Assembly (NCBI RefSeq): GCF_016424485.1
Contig: NZ_JAELUP010000107.1
Coordinates: forward strand, 80,717 to 144,716
Reading direction: 5' to 3'
Origin: Paenibacillus roseus
GTDB lineage: Bacteria > Bacillota > Bacilli > Paenibacillales > Paenibacillaceae
DNA: 64,000 bases
Shown: positions 8,686 through 16,929 of the stretch, one piece after another
How positions within the stretch are numbered: the stretch's first letter is position 1
Layout of the letters: each line of letters starts with the position of its first letter
Made by a program: the position numbers and the translations under genes
Notes under the pieces: generated by a model
The model's input: only the letters and a program-made list of their open reading frames with translations
Told to the model about the DNA's origin: nothing
Databases searched by the model: none

Positions 8686-9909
8686 TTAACTTTTCAAAGA
8701 ATGGACAAACTTTCCGATTCGTTCAATCGCTTCCGTTAATTGAGCGACCGAAGTTGCATACGAGCAGCGGATAAAGCCCTCTCCGCCTTTGCCAAATACA
8801 TTGCCTGGAACCGCCGCAACCTTGTGCTCCTTCAGCAGGCGCTCGGCAAACACTTCGGATGAAAGCCCCGTCGACTCGATGGAAGGGAAGGCATAGAATG
8901 CTCCCTGCGGCTCATGGCATTCCAGGCCAATTTCCCGGAACCCGCGGACGACAAGCCTTCTGCGCTGATTATAGGAATCGATCATCTTCTTCATCTCATC
9001 GATACCGTTCGTGAGAGCTTCCAGAGCGGCAACTTGACCCATAATCGGGGCGCACATTACCGTATACTGATGAACCTTGAGCATGGCCGAAATTAATTCC
9101 AGATGTCCGCACACATAGCCCATCCGCCAGCCTGTCATGGCAAATGCCTTGGAGAACCCGCTAACCAGAATCGTCCGGTCCTTCATGCCCGGAATCGAGG
9201 CAAAGCTGACATGGTTGCTACCGTAAGTCAGCTCGGCATAGATTTCATCCGAAATGACGATCAAATCATGCTCCTCAACAACCTTGGCAATCGGCAGCCA
9301 ATCTTCATACGTCATAATTCCGCCAGTCGGGTTGCTGGGGTAACAGAGCACCAGCACCTTCGAGCGCGGCGTGATGCTGGCCTGCAAAGATTCAGCCGTC
9401 AGTTTGAAATCATCCTTGGCAAAAGTCTCAATACCTACCGGAATCCCCCCGCTGAGCGCTGTAATCGGAGAGTAAGAAATATAGCAAGGCTCCGGCACGA
9501 GAATTTCATCTCCCGGATTGATCAGCACGCGAAGCGCCAAGTCGATCGCCTCGCTGCCCCCGACGGTAACAATAATTTCATTGGCCGGGTCATAGGCAAC
9601 ATTGAAACGGTCAGACAAATAACCGGATATGGCTTCCCGCAGTTCGGGCATCCCGGCATTGGAAGTATATTGCGTCTTGCCTCTTTCCAAGGAATACACG
9701 CAGGCTTCACGCACATGCCAAGGCGTCACGAAATCCGGCTCACCCACGCCAAGCGTAATAATATCCCCGTCCTTGCTTTCGCTAACCATATCAAAAAAAC
9801 GGCGGATTCCCGAAGGCTTGATGGATCTGGCCATAGGAGACAGATAATCGGCCATGGAGGAGCGCTGTCCAGGCAGGGAAGTTTTTAACTCTTCATCTTT
9901 TATCATCAT
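8686..9909 (-). CDS. alaT: Class I aminotransferase, alanine-type (AlaT/YugH-like)
   Basis: A PLP enzyme of about 407 residues with GEPDF near the N-terminus, GGSEAIDLA (cofactor phosphate), YPSNPTGG (substrate Asn), SDEIYAELTY and the lysine motif SGFSKAFAMTGWRMGY. It resembles Bacillus YugH/AlaT, and the upstream gene is an Lrp-type regulator as in the yugG-yugH (alaR-alaT) pair, so alanine synthesis is a reasonable inference. A PatA-like role cannot be excluded. The frame opens at GTG 9918, but AAGGGTGGTG fits as the ribosome site for ATG 9909 or 9906. It is the second gene after the regulator and is not closely related to the aminotransferase at 3552. Confidence 0.85.
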   Translation of the reverse strand: MMIKDEELKTSLPGQRSSMADYLSPMARSIKPSGIRRFFDMVSESKDGDIITLGVGEPDFVTPWHVREACVYSLERGKTQYTSNAGMPELREAISGYLSDRFNVAYDPANEIIVTVGGSEAIDLALRVLINPGDEILVPEPCYISYSPITALSGGIPVGIETFAKDDFKLTAESLQASITPRSKVLVLCYPSNPTGGIMTYEDWLPIAKVVEEHDLIVISDEIYAELTYGSNHVSFASIPGMKDRTILVSGFSKAFAMTGWRMGYVCGHLELISAMLKVHQYTVMCAPIMGQVAALEALTNGIDEMKKMIDSYNQRRRLVVRGFREIGLECHEPQGAFYAFPSIESTGLSSEVFAERLLKEHKVAAVPGNVFGKGGEGFIRCSYATSVAQLTEAIERIGKFVHSLKS

Positions 9910-9926
9910 CTTCACCACCCTTGGAT

Positions 9927-10418
9927 TTACGGAGAAATAGGCAAACGGTGATCATCTTCATGCTCTTCAAAGATAATGCCGTCTTGCTTATATTTCTTCA
10001 ATATAAAGAAGGTCTTGGTCGACAACACCGAATCTATCGGAGATAACTTGTTGGAAACGAAGGAAGCGACATCACGTAATGTCGAGCCTTCCACCTCAAC
10101 GAGCAAATCATAATCTCCGGACATCAGGTAGACCGATTTCACTTGCGGGTATAGATAGATCCGTTCAGCAATGCCCTCGAAGCCGCGTCCGCGCTCCGGC
10201 GTAATTTGCACCTCAATCAAGGCCGTTACCTTCTCCTCGCTTACCTTGCTCCAGTTGACTACCGCCGCATATTTCACAATGACATGGTCCTTTTCCATCT
10301 CATCAATCGCTCGGATAACGTCCGCCTGCTCCACATTCAGCATCGTCGCGATCAGATCCGGTCCGCGCCGCGCGTCTTCCTTCAGCAGCTTCAATATTTC
10401 ATTTTTCAGCTCTACCAT
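9927..10418 (-). CDS. alaR: Lrp/AsnC-family transcription regulator
   Basis: A 163-residue regulator. Residues 1-55 form the winged helix-turn-helix (DARRGPDLIATMLN, then ADVIRAIDEMEKDHVI). The rest is the RAM/AsnC ligand domain (VTALIEVQITPERG, YLMSGDYDLLVEVEG). The start is taken as ATG 10418 because GGGAGGG lies just before it, whereas an earlier in-frame ATG at 10436 would place that site inside the gene. It sits directly before the aminotransferase and probably senses an amino acid and controls this two-gene operon, as YugG/AlaR does in Bacillus. Confidence 0.85.
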   Translation of the reverse strand: MVELKNEILKLLKEDARRGPDLIATMLNVEQADVIRAIDEMEKDHVIVKYAAVVNWSKVSEEKVTALIEVQITPERGRGFEGIAERIYLYPQVKSVYLMSGDYDLLVEVEGSTLRDVASFVSNKLSPIDSVLSTKTFFILKKYKQDGIIFEEHEDDHRLPISP

Positions 10419-10516
10419 GTCTAGCCCTCCCAGCAACCGTCTAAATACATAATCTTTATATTACAACGAAACAGGGGTTCCTGCAATCAAGAGACGGCGC
10501 GGCGGGAACAAAAAAA

Positions 10517-10533
10517 CCGCCGAAAACCGGCGG
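10517..10533 (-). terminator. Terminator after the CotF-like gene
   Basis: CCGCCG and CGGCGG pair around a 5-base loop and, read on the minus strand, are followed by a run of Ts. It lies 14 bases past the stop of the coat gene at 10547. Confidence 0.75.
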
Positions 10534-10546
10534 CTCTCTGGTGAAA

Positions 10547-10963
10547 CTAGCTGTAGTAGGCGGGACTTTGCGGCTGCTGCAGTTGGCCCTGATGTACCTG
10601 CCCTGGCGTTACCAGATTGGCAAAGCCCGGAGGGTGTTGCTGCTGCTGTCCGCCGGTAATTCTCTGTACCAGCTGCTGTGTCTTTTGCAGGTTTTGCTTG
10701 TTCTGTTGAATCTGCTTGTCAATATCCTGCTTCAAAGCTGGAGAGGATGTGCTGTACATATTGTTTTGCTTCATTACCCTGTACAGATCACCTTGCAAAT
10801 GCAGCGTCGTATTCAGCAAATTGGTGAACAACTGACGGACATTGTCACAGTTGGCTTCGGTTGCTCCGGTTGCGTACTCTCGAGTGACGCGCTTCAAGTC
10901 GGCAAGAATGGTATAGGCCAAATCCTCGTCGGGCAGCAGCGCTTGATGATGATTTTGGTACAT
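10547..10963 (-). CDS. CotF-like spore coat protein
   Basis: A 138-residue protein with a helical core (about 15-105: LPDEDLAYTILADLKRV, NVRQLFTNLLNTTLHLQGDL) typical of the coat F family, and a Gln/Pro-rich tail. The family also includes non-coat proteins, but the neighbouring coat genes support a spore role. The start ATG 10963 is chosen for the AAGGAGG 9 bases upstream; the frame stays open to 11029 without a better site. It lies 22 bases after the small related gene at 10986, and a terminator follows. Confidence 0.75.
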   Translation of the reverse strand: MYQNHHQALLPDEDLAYTILADLKRVTREYATGATEANCDNVRQLFTNLLNTTLHLQGDLYRVMKQNNMYSTSSPALKQDIDKQIQQNKQNLQKTQQLVQRITGGQQQQHPPGFANLVTPGQVHQGQLQQPQSPAYYS

Positions 10964-10985
10964 GTTTGGCTTCCTCCTTGTGCGG

Positions 10986-11213
10986 TTATTGATTGCCTGG
11001 CTGTGTTGGAGCAAGTGGTAGATGGGCATTCAGCGCATTAAGCAATGTATTGTAGTTTTGCTCATGCACCTGCTGGAATTGCTGACAAATCTGACGAATT
11101 GCCGGATTCGTTGCTGTTGTAGCAGCTACTGCGTTTTGTTTGATAAGCAAGTCTTCATTAGAGATGGAATCCACAATATACTCCACTTCCTTGCCCGTTA
11201 ATGGCTGCATCAT
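10986..11213 (-). CDS. Small CotF-related spore protein
   Basis: A 75-residue protein that looks like one helical hairpin of the coat F fold (GKEVEYIVDSISNEDLLIKQ, then IRQICQQFQQVHEQNYNTLL), ending in a Pro/Gln tail. The helix pattern, with acidic and Tyr/Leu positions, resembles the partner gene downstream, and both probably belong to one operon. AAGGGA lies before the ATG pair. Assignment to the spore coat rests on this pairing and on the nearby cotH. Confidence 0.65.
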   Translation of the reverse strand: MMQPLTGKEVEYIVDSISNEDLLIKQNAVAATTATNPAIRQICQQFQQVHEQNYNTLLNALNAHLPLAPTQPGNQ

Positions 11214-11326
11214 GTAATATCCCTTCCGCCTGACCTGGCATATATTTTCATTTTTGTTAAACGACTTTCGTATTATGTCCCCGGCCTTTGCCGCTTATGC
11301 ACCAACTGCTTCAATTAACGCCCTGC

Positions 11327-12010
11327 CTAAGGAACATGTACACTCTGTACCTGCTCATACGCAATAAAACTTCTCCCTCCTGCCTCTCCCGTAAGTTCCA
11401 GCATCTGCTCTCCTGCTGCTGCCAGTACCCCTGTATCGGAAGGGAGCAGCCCCATATTCAACACGATAAGTTCTCCCTCCAGCTTTCTGAGCTGGACATT
11501 GAATGTTCGGGCTAATGTAACCGGTGACGGGCGGGGAGCCAATTTTCCCGGAGACAGGTTGTAAGGGGCGGAAGCATCAGGCGCGTAGGGCGACATATAT
11601 TTCAAATGCTGAAGCGATACCGCAACCGTATGATGCACAGGCGTGCAAAATATAAAATAATCATTCATGACACTTGAAACATAACCGTGGACGGGACGTC
11701 CGGAAGCAAAATATATTTCTGAGAAAACGCCCCGGGCAGCCGTCAAAATCTTGCGGCAGGACGGCTGGTTCCCGTGGATCGCGCCCTCCTTGGAATAGAC
11801 CGGTTCTGCAGCGTCTATCTTTGTTTCCGTCTCATAAGTTCCCGGAGCCAATTGTTCAACATGACGAAATGGGACATAGATATAGCGATAACCGTTGAAC
11901 AAGACCAATATATCCTGTCCCCATCCGGCCACAGTCCCTTCAATGGCAGCAGCCAGTCCTCCCAACTTAAGCTCGACCCTCCGGCCCATTAATGAACCAA
12001 ACCGTTCCAT
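11327..12010 (-). CDS. Protein with three Sm-like beta-barrel repeats, probable spore coat component
   Basis: A 227-residue protein in which I see three repeats of about 50-60 residues at about 8-55, 90-140 and 172-227. Each has the pattern G-hydrophobic strand, G-x-V, then a strand of aromatic/aliphatic residues ending in a (Y/F)(I/V)x(Y/V/F)xxVxx(L/V) strand, for example GRRVELKLGG...YIYVPFRHVEQL and the C-terminal FIAYEQVQSVHV. This resembles the short DUF2642-type Sm-like domains found singly in Bacillus spore proteins. It has ribosome site GGAGAGGG and lies among coat genes. The function is unknown; a coat role is inferred from context. Confidence 0.5.
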   Translation of the reverse strand: MERFGSLMGRRVELKLGGLAAAIEGTVAGWGQDILVLFNGYRYIYVPFRHVEQLAPGTYETETKIDAAEPVYSKEGAIHGNQPSCRKILTAARGVFSEIYFASGRPVHGYVSSVMNDYFIFCTPVHHTVAVSLQHLKYMSPYAPDASAPYNLSPGKLAPRPSPVTLARTFNVQLRKLEGELIVLNMGLLPSDTGVLAAAGEQMLELTGEAGGRSFIAYEQVQSVHVP

Positions 12011-12182
12011 TCAACCCTCTCCTTTCTGCAAGCAGCCATGCTTATGATGCGGTCTGGACCATTTCCTCTACCTGTAACGTCTCGTGATTACTCTTGTATG
12101 TATATGTATCTTCCAACTATCCTGTACAAGATAAATGAGGATTTTTATAGACTGCTATTAGGTATAAAGTTCAAAATCGTAA

Positions 12183-12234
12183 TCAGCGCTTGACTTCTAT
12201 CGAAGGAGAAGCGCTTCAGGATAGAGGGTTCTTC
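12183..12234. repeat. Copy of a dispersed repeat (short, one arm)
   Basis: The segment AATCAGCGCTTGACTTCTA through GGGTTCTTCCGA resembles the left arm of the large palindrome at 20829-21022 (AATTAGTGCTTGACCTCTA through GGATTCTTCCGA). It lies between the divergent genes at 12010 and 12360. The remainder of 12011-12313 shows no gene. Confidence 0.55.
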
Positions 12235-12313
12235 CGACCACCGACTCCTAGTAATTCCGCCTGTTTCTTGTCCGACCCTAGCAAACTGCTGCATTTGACC
12301 AGTGCCAATCATA

Positions 12314-12340
12314 GTTCTATTGCATAGCGTGTAATAGAAC
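12314..12340. promoter_or_regulatory. 8-bp inverted repeat just upstream of the CotG-like gene
   Basis: GTTCTATT (12314-12321) and AATAGAAC (12333-12340) are exact complements around an 11-base gap, 20 bases before the ATG. It could be an operator for a sporulation regulator or a 5' mRNA stem. I could not fit a clear sigma-K or sigma-E promoter to it. Confidence 0.25.
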
Positions 12341-12359
12341 GAAATAAGGAGATGATAGA

Positions 12360-12800
12360 ATGACGGTAAAGAAAAGAAATGTCCGTAGCATTAATCGCAG
12401 AGTAAAGGGCGCTAATCGGCAAGGACTTGGCAACCGCAGCAAACACAAACACAAGCATAAACATCGCAGTCATATTTGGGAACATCGCACGCAAGGCAAA
12501 CGGTCCGAGGGCAACCGGGTAGAAGGGACAACAGGCGTGCGCTCGCCGGGCAACCGGTCCCAAGGCAACCATGGCTATGGACAGCGCAGTCAAGGACATC
12601 ACAGTCAAGGACAGCGCAGTCACGGGAATCGCAGTCAAGGACATCAATCCCAGGGAAAACGCAGCCATGGACATCGTTCTCAGGGCAACCGCAGCCGCGG
12701 CGACCGTATCGAAGGAGAAAGAGGCAATAATTTCTACCAGCTCCCGGCTAACTGGCCGCCGCACTGGTATTCGCAAGATGCTCAAGAAGGCCAGGAATAA
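12360..12800 (+). CDS. CotG-like basic repeat protein, probable CotH kinase substrate
   Basis: A 146-residue, very basic protein made mainly of short tandem units of the form R-S-(Q/H)-G-(N/H/Q/K)-(R/H/Q) between about residues 60 and 115, preceded by a Lys/His block (SKHKHKHKHRSH). The last 25 residues differ (NNFYQLPANWPPHWY) and may anchor it. Bacillus CotG is also a basic Ser/Lys/Arg/His repeat protein of the coat, is phosphorylated on serines by CotH, and is encoded next to cotH. Here cotH follows by 94 bases. I infer a functional CotG equivalent, although the repeat unit differs. The ribosome site is AAGGAGA. The repeat DNA also opens long antisense frames, which I do not regard as genes. 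Confidence 0.65.
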   Translation: MTVKKRNVRSINRRVKGANRQGLGNRSKHKHKHKHRSHIWEHRTQGKRSEGNRVEGTTGVRSPGNRSQGNHGYGQRSQGHHSQGQRSHGNRSQGHQSQGKRSHGHRSQGNRSRGDRIEGERGNNFYQLPANWPPHWYSQDAQEGQE

Positions 12801-12842
12801 CGAGTGACCATAGACATTCGTCCTGAATAAGGTAAAGTGATA

Positions 12843-12866
12843 AAGCCTATCCGTTGCGATAGGCTT
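12843..12866 (+). terminator. Hairpin between the CotG-like gene and cotH
   Basis: AAGCCTATC and GATAGGCTT form a 9-bp stem around CGTTGC, followed by CACTTTGTTTGTT. It lies 43 bases after the first gene and 28 bases before the cotH ATG, so it may terminate or attenuate transcription and leave cotH at a lower level. Confidence 0.5.
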
Positions 12867-12893
12867 CACTTTGTTTGTTCAGGAGGAACAGCC

Positions 12894-14000
12894 ATGCCGG
12901 TTGAAGCATTGCCATTGCGCAGTATCCATATTGATTCAAATGAAATTAAACGGATGCAGGAAGAGGATGTCTGGAGCACCCGGTTCATCCAGGTAACTTT
13001 GGAGATGGATGGTATAGCGATGCCCGCCCGTATCCGTCACCGCGGAGGACATACCAGGCTTTATCCGAAAAAATCATACGAGGTCGTCCTGGATAACGGG
13101 ACTGCTCTTCAATGGAATGCGGAATATGATGATCCGTCCATGCTCCGCAATGCGTTGTCTTTTCACTATTTCAATACAATCGGGGTAGAAGCGCCCGGAA
13201 CAAAACATTGCAATGTAGAATGGAACGGGCAGCCGCTCGGCGTATACCTGGAAATCGAATCGGTAGACCAGGCTTTCTTCGAACGCCGTGGCCTGGAATG
13301 CCGTTCCATCCACTATGCGGTCAACGACAGCGCCAACTTCCGTCTGACAGATCCAATAACCCGGAAGCGGAAGACGTCCTGGTATGAAGGCTATGAACTG
13401 AAACTGGGGAAAAAAGCGGACCGTAGCCGCCTGATTGCTTTTATAAGGAAGTTGCACCAGACGAAGGGACGGGAACTGAGAAGCCATTTGCTGGAACGGC
13501 TTGATACGCCACAGTATTTGAAATGGCTGGCAGGAGCCGTGCTGACAGGGAATTATGACGGATTTGACCAAAATTATGCATTGTATGAGGTAAAGCAAGG
13601 AGGCAAATACCGGATTGCTCCGTGGGATTATGAAGGGACATGGGGAAGAAATTGCTACGGCAAGCCTTGCGGAGCAGAACTTGTCCGTGTTCAGGGATAC
13701 AACAGGCTGACCAAATTGGTGCTCGCCGTTCCAACCTGCCGCAGCTATTATCGCAATCTGCTGACCGAACTGCTGGACACCTCATTCACGGAAAGAGAGC
13801 TTGGCCCGCTCGTGCAAGCCATGCATCAATCCATTGCTCAGAATATCCAGCGAGATGTTACACGCAAATGGTCTTATACTGCTTTCGAGAATGAATACAG
13901 CATGATTATGAATTATATACGTGAACGAAGGCGCGTGATCCAGAAGGAATTAAAGCAGTGGAGACGCGCCGATCGTCAAAAGATTCCCATGCTCAAATAG
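12894..14000 (+). CDS. cotH: Spore coat protein kinase CotH
   Basis: A 368-residue CotH-type kinase-like protein. The conserved segments are RHRGGHTRLYPKKSYEV near 45-60 (nucleotide-binding loop and Lys), the central NYDGFDQNYALYEV, and the metal-binding APWDYEGTWG near 250, where the Asp is essential in known CotH proteins. Bacillus CotH phosphorylates coat proteins such as CotG and CotB. The start at ATG 12894 is set by AGGAGGAACAGCC before it; the frame is open upstream to 12837 but without a ribosome site. It overlaps convergently with cysK by 25 bases. Confidence 0.9.
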   Translation: MPVEALPLRSIHIDSNEIKRMQEEDVWSTRFIQVTLEMDGIAMPARIRHRGGHTRLYPKKSYEVVLDNGTALQWNAEYDDPSMLRNALSFHYFNTIGVEAPGTKHCNVEWNGQPLGVYLEIESVDQAFFERRGLECRSIHYAVNDSANFRLTDPITRKRKTSWYEGYELKLGKKADRSRLIAFIRKLHQTKGRELRSHLLERLDTPQYLKWLAGAVLTGNYDGFDQNYALYEVKQGGKYRIAPWDYEGTWGRNCYGKPCGAELVRVQGYNRLTKLVLAVPTCRSYYRNLLTELLDTSFTERELGPLVQAMHQSIAQNIQRDVTRKWSYTAFENEYSMIMNYIRERRRVIQKELKQWRRADRQKIPMLK

Positions 14001-14893
14001 CGTTCTCCTGTATCCGGAGCGATGCAAAGCACAGTTTTACCTGCCCCAAGACGCCGGGCGACCTGCATAGCTGCCCAAACCGATGCGCCTGATGACGGGC
14101 CAAGCAACAGCCCTTCCATTCGGGCCAAATCCCGTGTCGTTGTCAACGCATCCTCATCTGCAACCTGTATAATTTCATCGTAGACAGATGTATTGAGTAT
14201 AGCGGGTATGAATCCCGGACTTGTGCCTACCAGCTTGTGCGGGCCAGGCTCTCCGCCGGAAAGCACCGGAGACCCTTTTGGCTCTACTACGGCGATATGC
14301 AGGGATGGAAGCTGCTCCTTCAGCGTCTCTCCTGTTCCGGTCACTGTGCCCCCTGTACCTGCAGTGGCAATAAAAGCATCGAGTTTGCCATCCGTTTGCT
14401 GCAAAATCTCCTGCGCTGTCGTGATCCGATGAATATCCGGGTTCGCCTGATTTTCGAACTGGTTGGGGATGAAACTGCCCGGGATACCAGCTTGCAGTTC
14501 CAGTGCCTTGTGAATCGCTCCCGGCATCCGTTCGGACGCAGGAGACAGCACAACCTCAGCCCCATACGCTTGCAGCAAGCGAATCCGTTCCACACTCATA
14601 TTGTCCGGCATGATAAGAATAAGCTTGTAGCCTTTGGCTGCGGCATTCATCGCCAGACCGATCCCCGTGTTGCCGCTTGTCGGCTCAATAATGGTAGCGC
14701 CTGGGACAATTTTCCCTTCACGCTCCGCACGGTCTATCAGCGCAAATGCGGCACGATCCTTTACACTCCCGCTCGGATTGAAGCGCTCCAGCTTAACCAG
14801 CACCTCTGCCCCTTCAAGGTTCGACAGGCGGCTGAGCCGAACGACTGGTGTTTCACCAATTAAATCTGTAATGTGCTGTACTACACGCGGCAT
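13976..14893 (-). CDS. cysK: Cysteine synthase (O-acetylserine sulfhydrylase)
   Basis: A 305-residue PLP enzyme that makes cysteine from O-acetylserine and sulfide. The PLP lysine lies in NPSGSVKDRAA near residue 43; TSGNTG (near 70) is the substrate loop and GTGGTVTGTG (near 180) binds the cofactor phosphate. The length fits the CysK/CysM class; Bacilli often carry paralogues, so this may not be the main housekeeping copy. It starts one base after the stop of an MFS transporter gene, so the two are co-transcribed. The 3' end overlaps cotH on the other strand. Confidence 0.9.
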   Translation of the reverse strand: MPRVVQHITDLIGETPVVRLSRLSNLEGAEVLVKLERFNPSGSVKDRAAFALIDRAEREGKIVPGATIIEPTSGNTGIGLAMNAAAKGYKLILIMPDNMSVERIRLLQAYGAEVVLSPASERMPGAIHKALELQAGIPGSFIPNQFENQANPDIHRITTAQEILQQTDGKLDAFIATAGTGGTVTGTGETLKEQLPSLHIAVVEPKGSPVLSGGEPGPHKLVGTSPGFIPAILNTSVYDEIIQVADEDALTTTRDLARMEGLLLGPSSGASVWAAMQVARRLGAGKTVLCIAPDTGERYLSMGIF

Positions 14894-14894
14894 A

Positions 14895-16220
14895 TTAACT
14901 CACCCTTTGCAAATTATCCTTCATAAACCACCAGCCAATCAGCGGCGCTGCTCCAACGCCGAGCAACAGCCAAACCATGGCCTGAGGCGAACTTGCCCAT
15001 GACATGACCAGCAGATAAATCATAAGACTGAGCATCCTGCCCAGCACAAGACCGAGCTCGCGCAATATTACGTATTCCTCCCGTTGACTGGCGTTGTCCT
15101 CCGATTGGCCGATCATATCGAACACGGAAGAGGTCATCGGGATGGAATACAACGGGATGAACAAGGCGGTGCCGATTCCGAACCAGAGCAGCGTTATGTA
15201 GTTCATTTTCCATAGCAGAGGAAAAATGACGACTACGAGCATGATGACGCCAACCAGCATCGCCTGCTTGCGCCATGTCCTCCCGATCCAGCGTCCAATC
15301 AACCAGAAGGCAACCAGACCGACAAGGGATGTCCATAATGTGAAGTCACCCAGTTTGCGCTCATTCGATGTAGCGATAAATACCATCAGACCGACGAGAA
15401 ACATAAATATGCCTTCCCGCAGCCCCTGCGCCATCAAGGCAAAAAAAACATTGCGCCATGGCAGACTGCTGTCCTTAAGCTTGCGCCACGGGAGAGACCA
15501 GTCATAGGTTCCGCTGGACTCTCGCTTCCTCAGAAAGAAGCTAATGACAGCAGCCAAACAAAATACAAACAGAGAGATAGTAAATATAATCTGGTACCCG
15601 CGATTGCCTGCAAAAGCTGTTATAAGCACCCCGGAAATCCAGGGAGCGACGATTCCGGACCCTGAAACGAGCAAGCCGGCCCACCCGTTGAAGCGGTCGC
15701 GATTATCAGGCTCGGTAATTTCAAAATACACAACATTGTATGCAAGCCAAAAAAAACCTGATGCCATGCCATTAAGAATTCCAAGCGGAATCACATACGC
15801 TTTGGCTGCCTGACCAAGCATTAAGACGGTCAGATAAAAGATACCGGAGAGCATAACGCCCACCCGCAGACAGTTCATTTTGTTATGTTCCTTGACCCAT
15901 CTGCCCGCAAGCCAGAATGTCAGGCCGGAAATAAAATGCTGACATAAGGTGAACCAGCCGATCACCATAAAGGACTGACTGGCTTTCCATAGATAGACCG
16001 GCACGAAAGTTCCGGACAACGCATTGGCCACTGCAAACAACGCGTGTACAGCGAGCAAAAGCGCCGCTTGCTTGTCCAATGTTCCAGGCTTTCTGTCAAA
16101 GCTTCTGCCGCCTCTAGGGACGGTAACTATTGTTTCAGTGTTCTTCTGAAACGGCGCTTGCCAAACCGATCGGGTACGCTCCACATCATTCCCTCCTGCC
16201 TGCTGGAAAAACTCTTCCAT
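14895..16220 (-). CDS. MFS transporter
   Basis: A membrane protein of about 441 residues with roughly 12 hydrophobic segments and an N-terminal cytoplasmic stretch of about 50 residues. The loop between segments 2 and 3 (GRWVKEHNKMNCLRVG) and the long basic central loop (FLRKRESSGTYDW) fit the major facilitator plan. The substrate is not evident; tight coupling to cysK suggests a sulfur or amino-acid compound, but this is only context. The start is uncertain: ATG 16220 has a weak AGGG before it, and the frame stays open to ATG 16256. Confidence 0.75.
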   Translation of the reverse strand: MEEFFQQAGGNDVERTRSVWQAPFQKNTETIVTVPRGGRSFDRKPGTLDKQAALLLAVHALFAVANALSGTFVPVYLWKASQSFMVIGWFTLCQHFISGLTFWLAGRWVKEHNKMNCLRVGVMLSGIFYLTVLMLGQAAKAYVIPLGILNGMASGFFWLAYNVVYFEITEPDNRDRFNGWAGLLVSGSGIVAPWISGVLITAFAGNRGYQIIFTISLFVFCLAAVISFFLRKRESSGTYDWSLPWRKLKDSSLPWRNVFFALMAQGLREGIFMFLVGLMVFIATSNERKLGDFTLWTSLVGLVAFWLIGRWIGRTWRKQAMLVGVIMLVVVIFPLLWKMNYITLLWFGIGTALFIPLYSIPMTSSVFDMIGQSEDNASQREEYVILRELGLVLGRMLSLMIYLLVMSWASSPQAMVWLLLGVGAAPLIGWWFMKDNLQRVS

Positions 16221-16273
16221 AAGGTTCCCTAAAGCGAGGGGGGAAATGCTGTACATTGATTACCAGCTCAGAA

Positions 16274-16789
16274 CTATTCTGTAGCTTCGCTCAGTCGCTG
16301 GGCAAAAAAGTGCTGGTCGGCATAAGACAATCTGCTCTTGGTCTCAAAGCAGGACGGGCATACATACCATACGATTTCAAATGCATTGCGCAATAACGGC
16401 TTGGCCGATTCTCCCGTCTCACGCAGCGTAAAGCCGGCAGCGCTGTCGTTTTTTTGCCGTCCAACTTCAATCATAAACTCCCGGCAGCTCGAGCACTCAG
16501 GCATGTCCTCCTGTTCGGCCAGCAGTTGCTGCACGTGATCTTCTAATGCAAGAATAGCCTGATGCGGAGGACGCCGGTTTGATGCCTCGTCCTCTTCTTC
16601 TACCGGATACTCCTCTTCCGAAGGTCCGAGTTCCTCATCCAGCTCTTCTTCATCTTCCTCCAGGTTCAAGCTGATGGTTCGATAGCCATCAAGCTCGTTG
16701 TCACAATGAGGGCAATGCTTTTCCGGTCCCAGTTCCTTATCCCAGACGATTTCTGTCTGACACCAGGGACATACAGTTGATTCAGTCAC
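16274..16789 (-). CDS. Zinc-ribbon protein of unknown function
   Basis: A 171-residue protein with four Cys pairs: CPWC and CPHC at the N-terminus, and CSSC and CPSC further on, which could form two zinc ribbons. Between them is a very acidic linker (about 42-68, Glu-rich). The C-terminal half includes FEIVWYVCPSCFETKSRL. I do not recognise the family. It lies downstream of mutS2, the DUF350 gene and the 24-residue miniprotein, all in the same direction with short gaps, and may be part of that transcript. Confidence 0.7.
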   Translation of the reverse strand: MTESTVCPWCQTEIVWDKELGPEKHCPHCDNELDGYRTISLNLEEDEEELDEELGPSEEEYPVEEEDEASNRRPPHQAILALEDHVQQLLAEQEDMPECSSCREFMIEVGRQKNDSAAGFTLRETGESAKPLLRNAFEIVWYVCPSCFETKSRLSYADQHFFAQRLSEATE

Positions 16790-16804
16790 AAGTTACAGCC
16801 CCTT

Positions 16805-16879
16805 TCATAGCAGATACAATACGCCCAGCACGACGAACAATATCGCGAGCGCAAATAAAGTTCCCCATAAATATTTCAT
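16805..16879 (-). CDS. 24-residue single-span membrane miniprotein
   Basis: An ATG at 16879 opens 24 codons to TGA. GGAGG lies 9 bases upstream, a very good ribosome site. The product MKYLWGTLFALAILFVVLGV, followed by LYLL, is almost entirely one hydrophobic helix with a basic start. It sits between the DUF350 gene and the zinc-ribbon gene, with 50 and 15 bases on either side, all in the same direction. The function is unknown; small proteins of this kind often sit against larger membrane proteins such as its neighbour. Confidence 0.6.
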   Translation of the reverse strand: MKYLWGTLFALAILFVVLGVLYLL

Positions 16880-16929
16880 TGCCTGTGTTCCTCCAGTACC
16901 CTGCAGCAGTTATTTACTTAGAAGCTGCC

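Noticed and set aside
12490..12720. Short repeats that might be read as a CRISPR array
   Set aside because: The repeats are 12-18 bases, in frame with RSQG-type codons and without unique spacers, so they are coding repeats.
12309..12869. 186-codon antisense frame over the CotG-like gene
   Set aside because: It is the complement of the repeat gene; the low-complexity hydrophobic product arises from repeat codons and it has no ribosome site.
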